DNA from: Pseudomonadota bacterium
Lineage (GTDB): Bacteria > Pseudomonadota > Gammaproteobacteria > Steroidobacterales > Steroidobacteraceae
Assembly: GCA_021792755.1 (NCBI GenBank)
Contig: JAJYUA010000014.1
Span: forward strand, 30,205-94,204
Direction: 5' to 3'
DNA: 64,000 bases
The translations under genes and the position numbers were made by a program. The notes below the pieces were generated by a model. It was given only the letters and a program-made list of their open reading frames with translations, was not told the origin of the DNA and ran no database searches. Shown in pieces: positions 33,571 to 41,831 of the stretch (the stretch's first letter is position 1; each line of letters begins with the position of its first letter).

Positions 33571-35282
33571 TGCAAAGACGCCATCTGCAGCGTCCCGGAG
33601 CCCACCGGCTCATCGGGCGCCACTCCGAGCAGTCGCAGCGAGCGGCCGATCACCTCCGAGAACACCGGCGCGGAGATCAGACCGCCATAGTACAGGCGGC
33701 TGTGCGGGTCTCTGATGACCACGACCGCGGCAAGTCTCGGCGCGCTCACCGGCGCCACGCCCGCGAATACCGCATTGTAGGCGCGTCTGTCATAGGTGCC
33801 ATTGCGCAGCTCCCAGGAGGTGCCGGTCTTGCCGGCCACGCTGTAGCCGGGAATCGCCGCCGACGGCGCGGTGCCCTCGGGCGAGATCACCGCACGCATC
33901 ATCTGCAGCAGCTCGCGGCAGAGGGCCGCGGGCATGATGCGCCGGCCCGGCGGCGGGCGGGTCACCCGCAAAAAGGAGATCGGCCGCTCGAGGCCGAGCC
34001 CGCCGAGCGTCGCGTACGCATGCGCCAGCTGCAGGGCCGTGACCGAGAGGCCGTAGCCGTGGGACATGGTGGCGATGTGGATGGGCCGCCAGAGGTGGTA
34101 GTTGGTCAATATGCCGGCCGCCTCGCCCGGATAGCCGTCGGTGACGAGCTGCCCGAAGCCGAACGCGCGCAGCGTCCTCCAGATCAGCCGCGGCGACAGC
34201 GACAGCGCGATGTGCGCCATGCCGACATTGGAGCTCTTGGCGAGAATCGTCGAGATATCGACCGGCCCGAGATCGGTGTCGTCCCGAAAGACGTGGCCAT
34301 CGACATTGATGTATCCCGGGGAGGTATTGATGATGCTCTGGTTGTTGTAACGCCCCGACATCAGCGCCGCGGCGATGAAAAACGGCTTGATGGCCGAGCC
34401 GGGCTCGAAGTCGTCGGTGAGCGCGCGGTTGCGATACCGGTCGGGCAGCAGCTGGCTGCGATCGTTCGGATTGAATCCCGGCTGATCGACCATGGCGAGC
34501 ACCTCGCCGGTGGGGATGTCGATCACCACCATGGAGCCCGAGCGCGCCTGCTGCGCGGCGACCTGCGCTTTGAGGGCCTCGTAGGCCAGGTACTGGATGC
34601 GCATGTCGATCGACAGCACGAGATTGTGTCCCGGGTGTGCCGGGCGGATCATGGCGACGTTCTGCACGATGCGCCCGAAGCGGTCCTCGATGACCTGCTT
34701 TTCCCCCTTGAGGCCCGTCAGCCACGGATCGTAGGCGAGCTCGAGACCCGCCTGACCGCGATTGTCGATGTTCGTGAAGCCGATGAGCTGTCCGGTCACC
34801 TCGCCCGCCGGATAGTAGGTCCGATATTCGCGCTTCAGATACACGCCGGGAATGCCGAGCGCCTTGATCCTGAGCGCCTGCGGCGGCGGCAGCTGACGGG
34901 CGACGTAGAGGAAGTCGAGAGTCAGGTTGGTGGCGATGTCGCGCCGCAGGGTCTGCGGATCGGCCTTGATCGCGCTCGCCAGGCGCCACACCGCCCCGGG
35001 GCTGGCGCTGATCTGCCTGGGGTTGACCCAGATGGAATCGACCGGCGTGCTCACGGCGAGCGGCTCGCCGTAGCGGTCGGTGATCTCTCCGCGGTGCGCG
35101 GGAATGGAGACGGTGCGGATGAAGCGCGCATCGCCCTGCTGGGAGAGAAACGTGTACTCGACCAGCTGCAGATCGACCGCCCGGACCGTGAGCCCGACGG
35201 CGATCAGGGTGAGGACCCCGAGCAGGAAATACGCTCTCCAGCGCAAGGCGGGCGGATTGCGATGGGCGCGGCGCGTCTTCAT
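33567..35282 (-). CDS. ftsI: Septal transpeptidase FtsI (PBP3)
   Basis: FtsI crosslinks septal peptidoglycan. The 571-residue class B penicillin-binding protein has an N-terminal membrane helix (17-36), a dimerisation region (RGEITDRYGEPLA), and a transpeptidase domain with the catalytic Ser296 in SAIK (296-299), SSN at 350-352 and KTG at 485-487. All active-site motifs are intact. ATG 35282 overlaps the ftsL stop by four bases. Confidence 0.96.
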   Translation of the reverse strand: MKTRRAHRNPPALRWRAYFLLGVLTLIAVGLTVRAVDLQLVEYTFLSQQGDARFIRTVSIPAHRGEITDRYGEPLAVSTPVDSIWVNPRQISASPGAVWRLASAIKADPQTLRRDIATNLTLDFLYVARQLPPPQALRIKALGIPGVYLKREYRTYYPAGEVTGQLIGFTNIDNRGQAGLELAYDPWLTGLKGEKQVIEDRFGRIVQNVAMIRPAHPGHNLVLSIDMRIQYLAYEALKAQVAAQQARSGSMVVIDIPTGEVLAMVDQPGFNPNDRSQLLPDRYRNRALTDDFEPGSAIKPFFIAAALMSGRYNNQSIINTSPGYINVDGHVFRDDTDLGPVDISTILAKSSNVGMAHIALSLSPRLIWRTLRAFGFGQLVTDGYPGEAAGILTNYHLWRPIHIATMSHGYGLSVTALQLAHAYATLGGLGLERPISFLRVTRPPPGRRIMPAALCRELLQMMRAVISPEGTAPSAAIPGYSVAGKTGTSWELRNGTYDRRAYNAVFAGVAPVSAPRLAAVVVIRDPHSRLYYGGLISAPVFSEVIGRSLRLLGVAPDEPVGSGTLQMASLQ

Positions 35283-35560
35283 GGACGGACGATCACGATG
35301 TCCTTCGGCGCCGGCATCTTCATGTGCAGCTCCTTGCCCGCCACGCTCTCGATGAGCGCGTGGGTGGACCAGGCGCTCTGCTCGATCTGCAACTGGCCCC
35401 ACTGGATGTCGAGGTTGTCGCGCTGCCTGCTCAACTGCTCGAGCTCGATGAACAGCTGCCGCGCGCGGTACTTGCAGTACACCGCGCCGGCGGCGGAGAT
35501 CAGCACCGCGGTCCACAGCACGCCCACGAGCGCGGCCGACGCCGCCCGGGAGAGGCTCAT
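35279..35560 (-). CDS. ftsL: Cell division protein FtsL
   Basis: The 93-residue bitopic protein has a short cytoplasmic tail, one membrane helix (ALVGVLWTAVLISAAGAVYC, about 9-28) and a coiled coil with leucines in the pattern FIELEQLSRQRDNL. FtsL forms the FtsQLB complex that activates FtsWI. Position between rsmH and ftsI is diagnostic, since the sequence itself is poorly conserved. Both ends overlap neighbours by four bases. Confidence 0.92.
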   Translation of the reverse strand: MSLSRAASAALVGVLWTAVLISAAGAVYCKYRARQLFIELEQLSRQRDNLDIQWGQLQIEQSAWSTHALIESVAGKELHMKMPAPKDIVIVRP

Positions 35561-36483
35561 GCGATCTTCTCCGCGACCCGCAGCAACGCGCTGCGCGCCC
35601 GGGGGTTGCGGGCAAGCTCGGCCGGGTTCGGCCGAAGCTTGCGGCCCACCAGCTTCAGGCGCGGCGCGAGCGCGCTCGGCACCACGGGAAGCGAGGCGAG
35701 CTCCGGATCGAGCCGCGATTCGCGCTGCATGAAGCGCTTGACGAGGCGGTCCTCGAGGGAATGGAAGCTGATGAGCGCGAGCCGCCCGCCCGGGGCCAGC
35801 GCGAAGAGCGCCCCGCAGAGGCCTTTCTCGAGCTGGCCCAACTCGTCGTTGACGAGCATGCGCAGCGCCTGGAAGGTGCGGGTAGCCGGATGCTTGCCCG
35901 GCTCGCGGGTCTTGACCGCACGGGAGACGATCTGCGCCAGCTGGCCGGTGCGGGTGAGCGGCTCGCGCTCGCGCGCATCGACGATCGCCTGCGCCACTCG
36001 GCGTGCGAAGCGCTCTTCTCCGTAGGCGGCGATCACTTCCCGGATCTCATCGAGGCTGGCGCGTGCGAGCCACACGGACGCGGGCTCGCCGCTTGTCGGG
36101 TCCATGCGCATGTCGAGCGGGCCGTCGGAGCGGAAGCTGAACCCCCGTGCCGGCTCATCGAGCTGCGGCGAGGAAACGCCGAGGTCGAACAGCACGCCGC
36201 GGCAGGGCCGGCCGTGCGAATGCGCCGGCACGAGCGTTCCAAGCTCGGCGAACGGCGCGTGCACCAGCCTGAGGCGCTCCTCTGCCGCAAAGCGTGCCTG
36301 GCCGGCCTCGATGGCCTCGGGGTCGCGGTCGAGCGCAAGCACGCGGCCTTCTCGACCCAGGGCCTGAAGCAGGAGTGCCGTGTGACCGCCTCGCCCAAAC
36401 GTCGCATCGACATAGTAGCCGTCCGCCTCGAGAGCCAGCGCCGCGAGCGCCTCCTCGGCGAGCACCGGAACATGCTCAACCAC
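35557..36483 (-). CDS. rsmH: 16S rRNA m4C1402 methyltransferase RsmH
   Basis: RsmH (MraW) methylates the N4 of C1402 in 16S rRNA using SAM. The 308-residue protein starts MVEHVPVLAEEALAAL from GTG 36483, with YVDATFGRGGHTALLL as the SAM motif, LFDLGVSSPQLD, and LISFHSLEDRLVKRFM. It is the second gene of the dcw cluster. An unusually long 236-bp gap separates it from mraZ. Confidence 0.95.
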   Translation of the reverse strand: MVEHVPVLAEEALAALALEADGYYVDATFGRGGHTALLLQALGREGRVLALDRDPEAIEAGQARFAAEERLRLVHAPFAELGTLVPAHSHGRPCRGVLFDLGVSSPQLDEPARGFSFRSDGPLDMRMDPTSGEPASVWLARASLDEIREVIAAYGEERFARRVAQAIVDAREREPLTRTGQLAQIVSRAVKTREPGKHPATRTFQALRMLVNDELGQLEKGLCGALFALAPGGRLALISFHSLEDRLVKRFMQRESRLDPELASLPVVPSALAPRLKLVGRKLRPNPAELARNPRARSALLRVAEKIA

Positions 36484-36605
36484 GATGGAAGCGGCCGCGG
36501 ACGGCCCCCCGCACTGCTGTTCTCATGGGCCGTGCCCAACCTTCACCCACACCGCGCCTCCGCGCGAACGCGATCCGCATACCGCAAACACCCTGGCCCG
36601 GGTCG

Positions 36606-36637
36606 CCGAAGCACGTGCTCGAGCGCGCGTGCTTCGG
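36606..36637. other. Stem-loop in the mraZ-rsmH gap
   Basis: CCGAAGCACG pairs with CGTGCTTCGG around a 12-base loop. The ten-pair stem lies in the middle of the 236-bp gap between mraZ and rsmH. No T-run follows on either strand, so it is not a standard terminator; it could be a processing or attenuation element, or have no function. Confidence 0.4.
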
Positions 36638-36719
36638 TCGCATCGGCTACCCGGCCCATCCTGGGAGCCACCTGCCCCGCACGGGCCCCGGCGCCGCGCC
36701 GGCCCGCGCCCCGCCCGAG

Positions 36720-37172
36720 CTAGAGCGACAGTGCGGCCAGCTCCTGCGGCAGATCCCCCGAAGCCTGCTTGCTCTGCACCCATTGCTCGAGCCGCTCGCT
36801 CCAGCGCGACTCGTTCCACAATTCAAAGCGATTGCCCTGCCCGATCAACATCGCGTACCGATCCAGGCCCGCGAACTCGCGCAGCTCAGGCGCAAGCAGC
36901 ATCCGCCCGTGACCGTCGAGCGTAAGGTCCGTCGCAAATCCGACCATCATTTCCTGCATCATGCGGGCCTGCGGATGCAGGTTGGCCATGCCCATCAGCT
37001 TCGTCTCGAGCAGCTCCCATTCCGGCTGCGGGTAGATGAGCAGGCACTTTTCCCGGTCCACGGTCACCACGAGCTTCCCCTGGGCGCGCTCGTCGATCTG
37101 CTCCCGATAGCGGGTAGGCATGACCATCCGGCCTTTGTCGTCCAGGGTGATTTTGGTGGCGCCGCGAAACAT
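36720..37172 (-). CDS. mraZ: Transcriptional regulator MraZ
   Basis: MraZ is the AbrB-fold repressor of the dcw cluster. The 150-residue protein contains two SpoVT/AbrB-like halves, each with its conserved core: KITLDDKGRMVMPTRYRE (7-24) and DLTLDGHGRMLLAPELRE (about 82-99). It assembles into a ring that binds tandem TGGG repeats, and four such repeats lie 21-55 bases upstream of this start. MFRGATK at 37172 is the family start; codons further up in frame are within the promoter. Confidence 0.95.
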   Translation of the reverse strand: MFRGATKITLDDKGRMVMPTRYREQIDERAQGKLVVTVDREKCLLIYPQPEWELLETKLMGMANLHPQARMMQEMMVGFATDLTLDGHGRMLLAPELREFAGLDRYAMLIGQGNRFELWNESRWSERLEQWVQSKQASGDLPQELAALSL

Positions 37173-37192
37173 GGATCCGACGGGGAATTGAA

Positions 37193-37227
37193 CCCATCTA
37201 CTCCCACTATCTCCCACTTGCTGCCAC
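37193..37227 (-). promoter_or_regulatory. MraZ-binding boxes: four direct repeats at 10-bp period
   Basis: On the minus strand TGGC, TGGG, TGGG and TGGG occur with an exact 10-bp step (plus-strand positions 37223-37226, 37213-37216, 37203-37206 and 37193-37196). MraZ recognises TGGG-type repeats separated by about one helical turn. The boxes begin at the -10 element and extend over the transcription start, which fits autorepression of the whole cluster. Confidence 0.85.
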
Positions 37228-37255
37228 TATAGGAATCGCGGCCACGCTATGTCAA
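37226..37255 (-). promoter_or_regulatory. Main dcw promoter upstream of mraZ
   Basis: On the minus strand TTGACA (37255-37250) and TATAGT (37231-37226) are separated by 18 bases, with a start expected near 37219. The -35 is perfect and the -10 has five of six matches, so this is the strongest sigma-70 promoter I see in the window. The -10 shares bases with the first MraZ box. Confidence 0.85.
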
Positions 37256-37511
37256 TTGGGAGCGTGAGAAAAACACCACGGCGGCGTTGAGTTATGTCGA
37301 ATGAATTTTATCGGCCAACAGCGCTGCCGACATGATTCATCTTTTTAATCAGCGGCTTGTACCGCCTACCTTATCCAGCAGCTCAGCTGTCGTTCATGGA
37401 GCGGCAACTCAGGTGAATGGCGGCCCTCTTCCAGAGCGCCCCGCATCGCTCCTTCTCCGGCACGTCCTCGCCCCACCGCCGCCTATGCGCGGCCCGCTGC
37501 CCGGACCTGCA
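37256..37511. other. Gene-free AT-richer interval between yraN and the dcw promoter
   Basis: The stretch between the yraN stop and the -35 of the mraZ promoter is clearly more AT-rich than its surroundings (37270-37350). No gene, T-run terminator or further convincing promoter is visible. Genes often found here in relatives (diaA, dolP) are absent. Confidence 0.4.
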
Positions 37512-37955
37512 TCAGAGCCGGTGCGCGGCACAGGAAAAGGCATGTTTAATCCATTCGAACCGCGGCGCCCTCCCGAGCGGGTCTTTGACCGCCATCACGT
37601 CGAACCTGACCCGCAGCCGCGCCAGATCGGGCCGCTCCTGCAACAGCCTCGCGGCCGCCCGCGCCAGCCGCCGTCGCTTTGCAGCGTCAACACTCGCAGC
37701 GGCCCCGCCGAAAGCCTCCGAGGAGCGCGAGCGCACTTCCACCAGCGCAAGCTCCTCTCCGCAGCGGGCGACGATGTCGAGCTCGCCACAGCGGCAGCGG
37801 TAATTGCGCAGCAGCACCTGCGCGCCCTGAGTCTGCAGGAATCGGGCCGCGGCCTCCTCGGCGGCCCGGCCGAGGCGCACGTGCGGCGCAGGCCTCCCCC
37901 GGCCCCTGTCCTCGAGGCGCCGCTTCACCGGAGGTCGGATCGGGGGGCCAGCCAT
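37512..37955 (-). CDS. yraN: YraN (UPF0102) family nuclease-fold protein
   Basis: The 147-residue protein has the UPF0102 pattern: GRAAEEAAARFLQTQGAQVLLRN, then CRCGELDIVAR with the Glu and Asp of the nuclease-like core, LALVEVRSRSSEAFGG, and VDAAKRRRLARAA. The fold resembles Holliday-junction resolvases, but the cellular role is not established. It follows the lpoA-like gene with a 31-base overlap, the usual lpoA-yraN pairing. Confidence 0.9.
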   Translation of the reverse strand: MAGPPIRPPVKRRLEDRGRGRPAPHVRLGRAAEEAAARFLQTQGAQVLLRNYRCRCGELDIVARCGEELALVEVRSRSSEAFGGAAASVDAAKRRRLARAAARLLQERPDLARLRVRFDVMAVKDPLGRAPRFEWIKHAFSCAAHRL

Positions 37956-39172
37956 TGTCTGTCAGGCAGGATCTGCGCCTCGCCGTTCTCGAGCCGCGCC
38001 CAGATGAGCTGGCGATGGATACGCCCATCAGGGCCGACGGTGAGGCGGCCGGTCAGGCCGCTCAGCTCGAGCGTGGCGGGCCGGCTCGTGCGCAGCAGCC
38101 CCATCGCGAGCCGATCGGCATCGAAGCCGAAGGCGAACAGCCGGCCCTGATCCGGGCCGCTGGCCGGCCAGGCCTGTGCCGCGGCCGCCCGCACGGCATC
38201 GGCAAGCGGGCCGCCCAACATCCACGGAGTGCTGGGGAACCGCAATCCGTTCAGGCCCTGGTCGGCGGCGGGATCGGGCACAAAGGCCTCGGAAATCGAA
38301 TAATCCGGGATGCCGCCGGCATAGTAAAAGCGCAGCTGCGGCAGAAGCAGCCGCTCGACCCCCGCCGGAGCGGGCGTGAAGATGAATTGGACGTCTTCGC
38401 GGCGCCGCAACGTGAACGCCAAGCGCACACCCAACAAAGACTCCAGGCGCCGCAACCGCGCGAGGCTCTGGCCGATGAGCAGTGCCCGCTCGATCGGGCC
38501 GGAGTAGTCGGCTTTCGCCGTGTCGATGCGCGCAACGGCGAGCAGCCGCCCGCCGCCGGCCTGAAGCTGCCGGGCAAACGCATCGAGCACCCGCGTCCCC
38601 CACTGTCCCTGCGGCACGATCGCAATGCCCTCCCGATGCCCGTCGGCGAGCACGCGGCGAGCGACCATGCGCGCCTCCGCGGTGGGAGACAAGGCAAACT
38701 GAAAGAACCCGGGGGGGGCGCGGCTGCCGGCCGGCAGGAAGTTGAGCGCCAGCAGCGGCGGGCGCGGCTGGGCATCCGCGGCCGCCGCCGCCACGTCCTG
38801 GCGTGTCAGGGGCCCGACGATCAGGTTCGCGCCCCAGCGGGCCGCGCGCGCGATCAGACCGGGGATGGAGGCCCGGGCCGTGTCGTAGATGCGCACTGTC
38901 GGCCGCCGCCGCGCGACCCTCTGGTAATACGCCGTCAGAAACCCGTCCCGCACGCTCGCCCCCGCCGCCGCCAGCGGCCCGGTCACCGGTAGCAGCAGCG
39001 CGATGCGGGCGCGTGCAAGCGAGACGAGCGGCGGGCTTGGCCGCCGGGGGGCGAGCTGGCGGGGCGGCGGCGCACGGCTCGCCTCGGGCGGCGCGGGGCG
39101 CTGAATGCTCGCGCATCCGGTGACGAGCGCGGCGGCCGCGGCAAGCAGGGCAAGACGAGTCCATCGTTGCAT
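37925..39172 (-). CDS. lpoA: LpoA-like outer-membrane lipoprotein, penicillin-binding protein activator
   Basis: The 415-residue protein has a lipoprotein signal MQRWTRLALLAAAAALVTGC with the lipobox ending at Cys20, a Pro-rich linker, and a periplasmic-binding-protein-like domain (ARIALLLPVTGPLAAAGASVRDGFLTAYY from about 53). This is the C-terminal half of E. coli LpoA, which activates PBP1A from the outer membrane; the N-terminal TPR half is missing, as in many shorter homologues. ATG 39172 is chosen because it starts the signal peptide. It is divergent from rsmI with an 82-bp gap. Confidence 0.85.
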   Translation of the reverse strand: MQRWTRLALLAAAAALVTGCASIQRPAPPEASRAPPPRQLAPRRPSPPLVSLARARIALLLPVTGPLAAAGASVRDGFLTAYYQRVARRRPTVRIYDTARASIPGLIARAARWGANLIVGPLTRQDVAAAAADAQPRPPLLALNFLPAGSRAPPGFFQFALSPTAEARMVARRVLADGHREGIAIVPQGQWGTRVLDAFARQLQAGGGRLLAVARIDTAKADYSGPIERALLIGQSLARLRRLESLLGVRLAFTLRRREDVQFIFTPAPAGVERLLLPQLRFYYAGGIPDYSISEAFVPDPAADQGLNGLRFPSTPWMLGGPLADAVRAAAAQAWPASGPDQGRLFAFGFDADRLAMGLLRTSRPATLELSGLTGRLTVGPDGRIHRQLIWARLENGEAQILPDRQWLAPRSDLR

Positions 39173-39254
39173 GGGTGAGGTGCCTTTCGCCGAAGACCCC
39201 ATTGGGGCCAAGATGCATTACGTTGCGCCGAGACGGAATCGGGAGAGGATTATA

Positions 39255-40124
39255 GTGGCAGTGGACAAGGTGCAAGGCCGGTTGCGGGTCGTGGCGACGC
39301 CGATCGGCAACCTGGGCGACGTGAGCCCCCGGGCAAGACAAGCGCTGGAAAGCGCCGACATCATCGTGGCCGAGGACACTCGCCACACGCTGGCGCTTCT
39401 GGCTGCGCTCGGTCTCTCGCGGCCTCTGCTGTCACTGCACGCGCACAACGAGACCCGACGCGTCGCCTCGATTCTGGCACGCCTGAGCGCCGGGGAGACC
39501 ATCGCGCTGGTCAGCGACGCGGGTACGCCGCTGCTCTCCGATCCGGGATACGAGCTGGTCCGCGCAGCGGCCGAGGCGCACGTCCCGATCGAGGCCATAC
39601 CCGGCCCATCGGCCATCACGACCGCGTTGGCCAGCGCCGGACTGCCGGTCAACCGCTTTTGCTTCGAAGGCTTTCTGCCCGCCAAGGACCGCGAGCGCCG
39701 CTCGCACCTTGCGCAGCTCGCCTCCGAGCCCCGCACGCTGGTGTTCTTCGAGGCGCCCCACCGCATCGCCGCGACCCTGGCGGATCTGGCCACCGAGTTC
39801 GGCGCGACCCGCCGTGCCGCCGTCGCCCGAGAGCTCACCAAGGCCCACGAGACGATCTATCGCGGCTCGCTCGAGGAGCTGGCCGAGACGGCGCTGCGGG
39901 AGGAGAACTTCCGGCGCGGTGAGATCACCCTGATCGTGCAAGGCGCGGCCGCGCACTCTCGGGCCGTGGACCGAGCGCTGCTGCGTCGCGCCGTCGACCT
40001 GCTCGCCCGGGAGCTGCCCCCGGGCCGCGCGGCGGCCATCGCCTCGCAGTTGACCGGCGCCAGCCGCGCCGAAGCCTACGAGCTGATCACGCACCACGCC
40101 GGCGGAAAAAAGCCCGTCGAATGA
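39255..40124 (+). CDS. rsmI: 16S rRNA 2'-O-methyltransferase RsmI
   Basis: RsmI methylates the ribose of C1402 in 16S rRNA, the same nucleotide whose base is methylated by RsmH encoded nearby. The 289-residue tetrapyrrole-methylase-fold protein has RVVATPIGNLGDVSPRA, VAEDTRHT, LVSDAGTPLLSDPG, IPGPSAITTALASAGL and FEAPHRI. GTG 39255 with GGGAGAGG upstream is the best start; the frame extends back to 39105 through sequence facing lpoA. Confidence 0.94.
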   Translation: MAVDKVQGRLRVVATPIGNLGDVSPRARQALESADIIVAEDTRHTLALLAALGLSRPLLSLHAHNETRRVASILARLSAGETIALVSDAGTPLLSDPGYELVRAAAEAHVPIEAIPGPSAITTALASAGLPVNRFCFEGFLPAKDRERRSHLAQLASEPRTLVFFEAPHRIAATLADLATEFGATRRAAVARELTKAHETIYRGSLEELAETALREENFRRGEITLIVQGAAAHSRAVDRALLRRAVDLLARELPPGRAAAIASQLTGASRAEAYELITHHAGGKKPVE

Positions 40125-40213
40125 TCTTTGCCGGTGCGCCGCCGCGAGCCGCACGCCCGGCCGGCACAGGCGCCACGCCCGGCCGGCTGCCCGGACGAGC
40201 CAGTCGGCCGGCC

Positions 40214-40240
40214 GCTGCAAGCGCCGGGAGCGCTTGCAGC
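40214..40240. other. Stem-loop between convergent rsmI and rnpB
   Basis: GCTGCAAGCGC pairs perfectly with GCGCTTGCAGC (11 bp, five-base loop). It lies 90 bases after the rsmI stop and 12 bases beyond the 3' end of RNase P RNA. An A-rich stretch follows on the plus strand, and on the minus strand a T-rich stretch precedes it, so it is not a classic terminator for either gene, although a role in separating the convergent transcripts is likely. Confidence 0.5.
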
Positions 40241-40251
40241 CAAAACAAATA

Positions 40252-40727
40252 GAGAGCCGGCCTGTAAGCCGGGTTCTGTCGAGGAGTGGCGCCCCCGATT
40301 GAGGGCTCGCCCCGCGTGGCAATCATTCCTCTGCGATCCACGTCGCCGTGGACCTGTAGCGGCCTACCCGGAAGCGCGCGCGGATCGGCGCTGCGAGCCC
40401 CGTTGCCGGGGTCCGCTGCTTCCCTATTTGGCCTTGCTCCAGGTGGGGTTTGCCGTGCCAGCCCTGTTGCCAAGGCCGCGGTGCGCTCTTACCGCACCGT
40501 TTCACCCTTGCCGTCCCGCGCGGCTTTGGGCCGCGAGGGCTTGGGCGGTTTGCTTTCTGTTGCACTTTCCGTGAACTGCTCTCCCGCGCGAGCGTGTCCC
40601 GCGGCAAGCAGCCCCCCAGGCGTTACCTGGCACCCTGATCCGCCGGAGCCCGGACTTTCCTCCCCCCCGACCCTTGCAGGGCTCGCGCCCTGCTCGGGCC
40701 GGAGCAGCGATTGCCCGGCCGGCTCTC
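40252..40727 (-). ncRNA. rnpB: RNase P RNA, bacterial class A
   Basis: Read on the minus strand, the RNA has P1 closing ends GAGAGCCGGCC (5') and GGCCGGCTCTC (3'), and the conserved blocks GAGGAAAGTCCGGGCTCC, GGGTGCCAGGTAACGCCTGG, GCAACAGAAAGCAAACCGCC, GGTAAGAGCGCACCGCG, GGAGCAAGGCCAAATAGGG and GACAGAACCCGGCTTACAGG, in the same order as in E. coli. It is the catalytic subunit that trims tRNA 5' ends. At about 476 nt it is some 100 nt longer than the E. coli RNA; the extra length seems to lie in peripheral helices. It is convergent with rsmI and lies 43 bp after sspB, with its own promoter. Confidence 0.95.
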
Positions 40728-40734
40728 CGCAGCC

Positions 40735-40763
40735 TTCATATCAGGGGCAGGGTCTTTTGCCAA
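40735..40763 (-). promoter_or_regulatory. rnpB promoter
   Basis: On the minus strand TTGGCA (40763-40758) and TATGAA (40740-40735) are spaced by 17 bases. Seven bases further is 40727, exactly the predicted first nucleotide of the P1 helix of RNase P RNA. The promoter lies in the short gap after the sspB stop. Confidence 0.75.
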
Positions 40764-40770
40764 GGGCCGA

Positions 40771-41193
40771 TCATTTGACCACCCGCAGCTGCGGCCGCTT
40801 CGCGCCCCCGCGCCCGTCGTCGCTCGAGGCAGGGCCGGGGCCCGCGGCAGGCCCCGAAGGCGGCTCGGGCCCCAAATCCTGCTCGGGAAACATCATGCCC
40901 TCTCCGGTCTCGCGCGCATACACACCCAGCACGGCGCCGACAGGAAAGCGCACGTGGTGGATGACGCCGGCGAACCGGGCGTCGAATTCCACGATGTCGT
41001 TGTCGATCTTCAACCTTTGCGTGGCGGTGTAGCTGAGATTGAGGACGATCTTGCCTTCCTGGACGTACGCGTGCGGGACATCTTCTCCCGCGCGCGCGGC
41101 GTCCACGATCACGTGCGGAGTATGGCCGCTGTCGGTGATCCATTGGTGCATGGCGCGCAGCAGATAAGGTCGCTTGGGAGGTGGCTTGAGCAT
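40771..41193 (-). CDS. sspB: ClpXP adaptor SspB
   Basis: SspB binds ssrA-tagged proteins and delivers them to ClpXP. The 140-residue protein has the folded domain RPYLLRAMHQWITDSGHTPH through LSYTATQRLKIDNDIVEFDARFAG and HHVRFPVGAVLGVYARETGEGM, a flexible linker rich in Pro and Gly, and the C-terminal ClpX-docking peptide KRPQLRVVK. It is 17 bases after sspA in the usual sspA-sspB operon. Confidence 0.94.
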   Translation of the reverse strand: MLKPPPKRPYLLRAMHQWITDSGHTPHVIVDAARAGEDVPHAYVQEGKIVLNLSYTATQRLKIDNDIVEFDARFAGVIHHVRFPVGAVLGVYARETGEGMMFPEQDLGPEPPSGPAAGPGPASSDDGRGGAKRPQLRVVK

Positions 41194-41210
41194 CGTCGCA
41201 GAGTAGCCTA

Positions 41211-41831
41211 TCAGCAGCGCATCGAGCGCTCCACGTCCGAGAGCGCATTGCGAAACGCGGGCCGGGAAAAGATGCGGCTCTCATATTTGAGGATCGGCTT
41301 CGCCTTGGGGGGCAGCTCGATCTGGTACCAGGGCAGCCGCCACAGCACCGGCGCCAGGGTCGCATCGAGCAGCGAGAACTCCTCGGACAGGAAAAACGAT
41401 TTGAGCTGAAACAGCTCGACTCCCTGCACGATCGTGTCGAGGAGGATCTTCCTCAGCCGCGGCAGCTGCCTGCGGTCCTGCTCGCGGTCGATCTGCTCGA
41501 GCAGACCGTACCAGTCACGCTCGATGCGATAAAGCGCCAGCCGGAATTGTGCGCGTGTCACCGGGTCGGCGGGCATCAGCGAGGGGTGTGGAAAGCGCTC
41601 ATCCAGGTACTCGATGATCACCCGCGAGTCGTAGAGCACCAGATCGCGATCGACCAGCGTAGGCAGCGAGTGATAGGGATTGAGATCAAGCAGATCCTCG
41701 GGAAGGGAGCCGGCCGTGACACTGACGATCTCTATGTCGATGCCCTTCTCCGCGAGGACGATGCGCGTGCGGTGGCTCCACGGATCGGCCGGCGCGGAGA
41801 ACAGCGTCATGATGAATCGTCTGCTCGACAC
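41211..41831 (-). CDS. sspA: Stringent starvation protein A
   Basis: SspA is a glutathione-transferase-fold protein that binds RNA polymerase and changes transcription in stationary phase and stress. The 206-residue protein has the thioredoxin-like part (MTLFSAPADPWSHRTRIVL) and the helical C-terminal domain, with LPTLVDRDLVLYDSRVIIEYL between them. The GTG at 41831 gives VSSRRFIMTLFS, matching the short N-terminal extension of relatives; ATG 41810 would remove seven residues. Confidence 0.93.
   Translation of the reverse strand: MSSRRFIMTLFSAPADPWSHRTRIVLAEKGIDIEIVSVTAGSLPEDLLDLNPYHSLPTLVDRDLVLYDSRVIIEYLDERFPHPSLMPADPVTRAQFRLALYRIERDWYGLLEQIDREQDRRQLPRLRKILLDTIVQGVELFQLKSFFLSEEFSLLDATLAPVLWRLPWYQIELPPKAKPILKYESRIFSRPAFRNALSDVERSMRC

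Noticed and set aside
40252..40727. Small open frames within the rnpB region
   Set aside because: The stretch is explained by RNase P RNA with all conserved blocks; the frames have no protein features.
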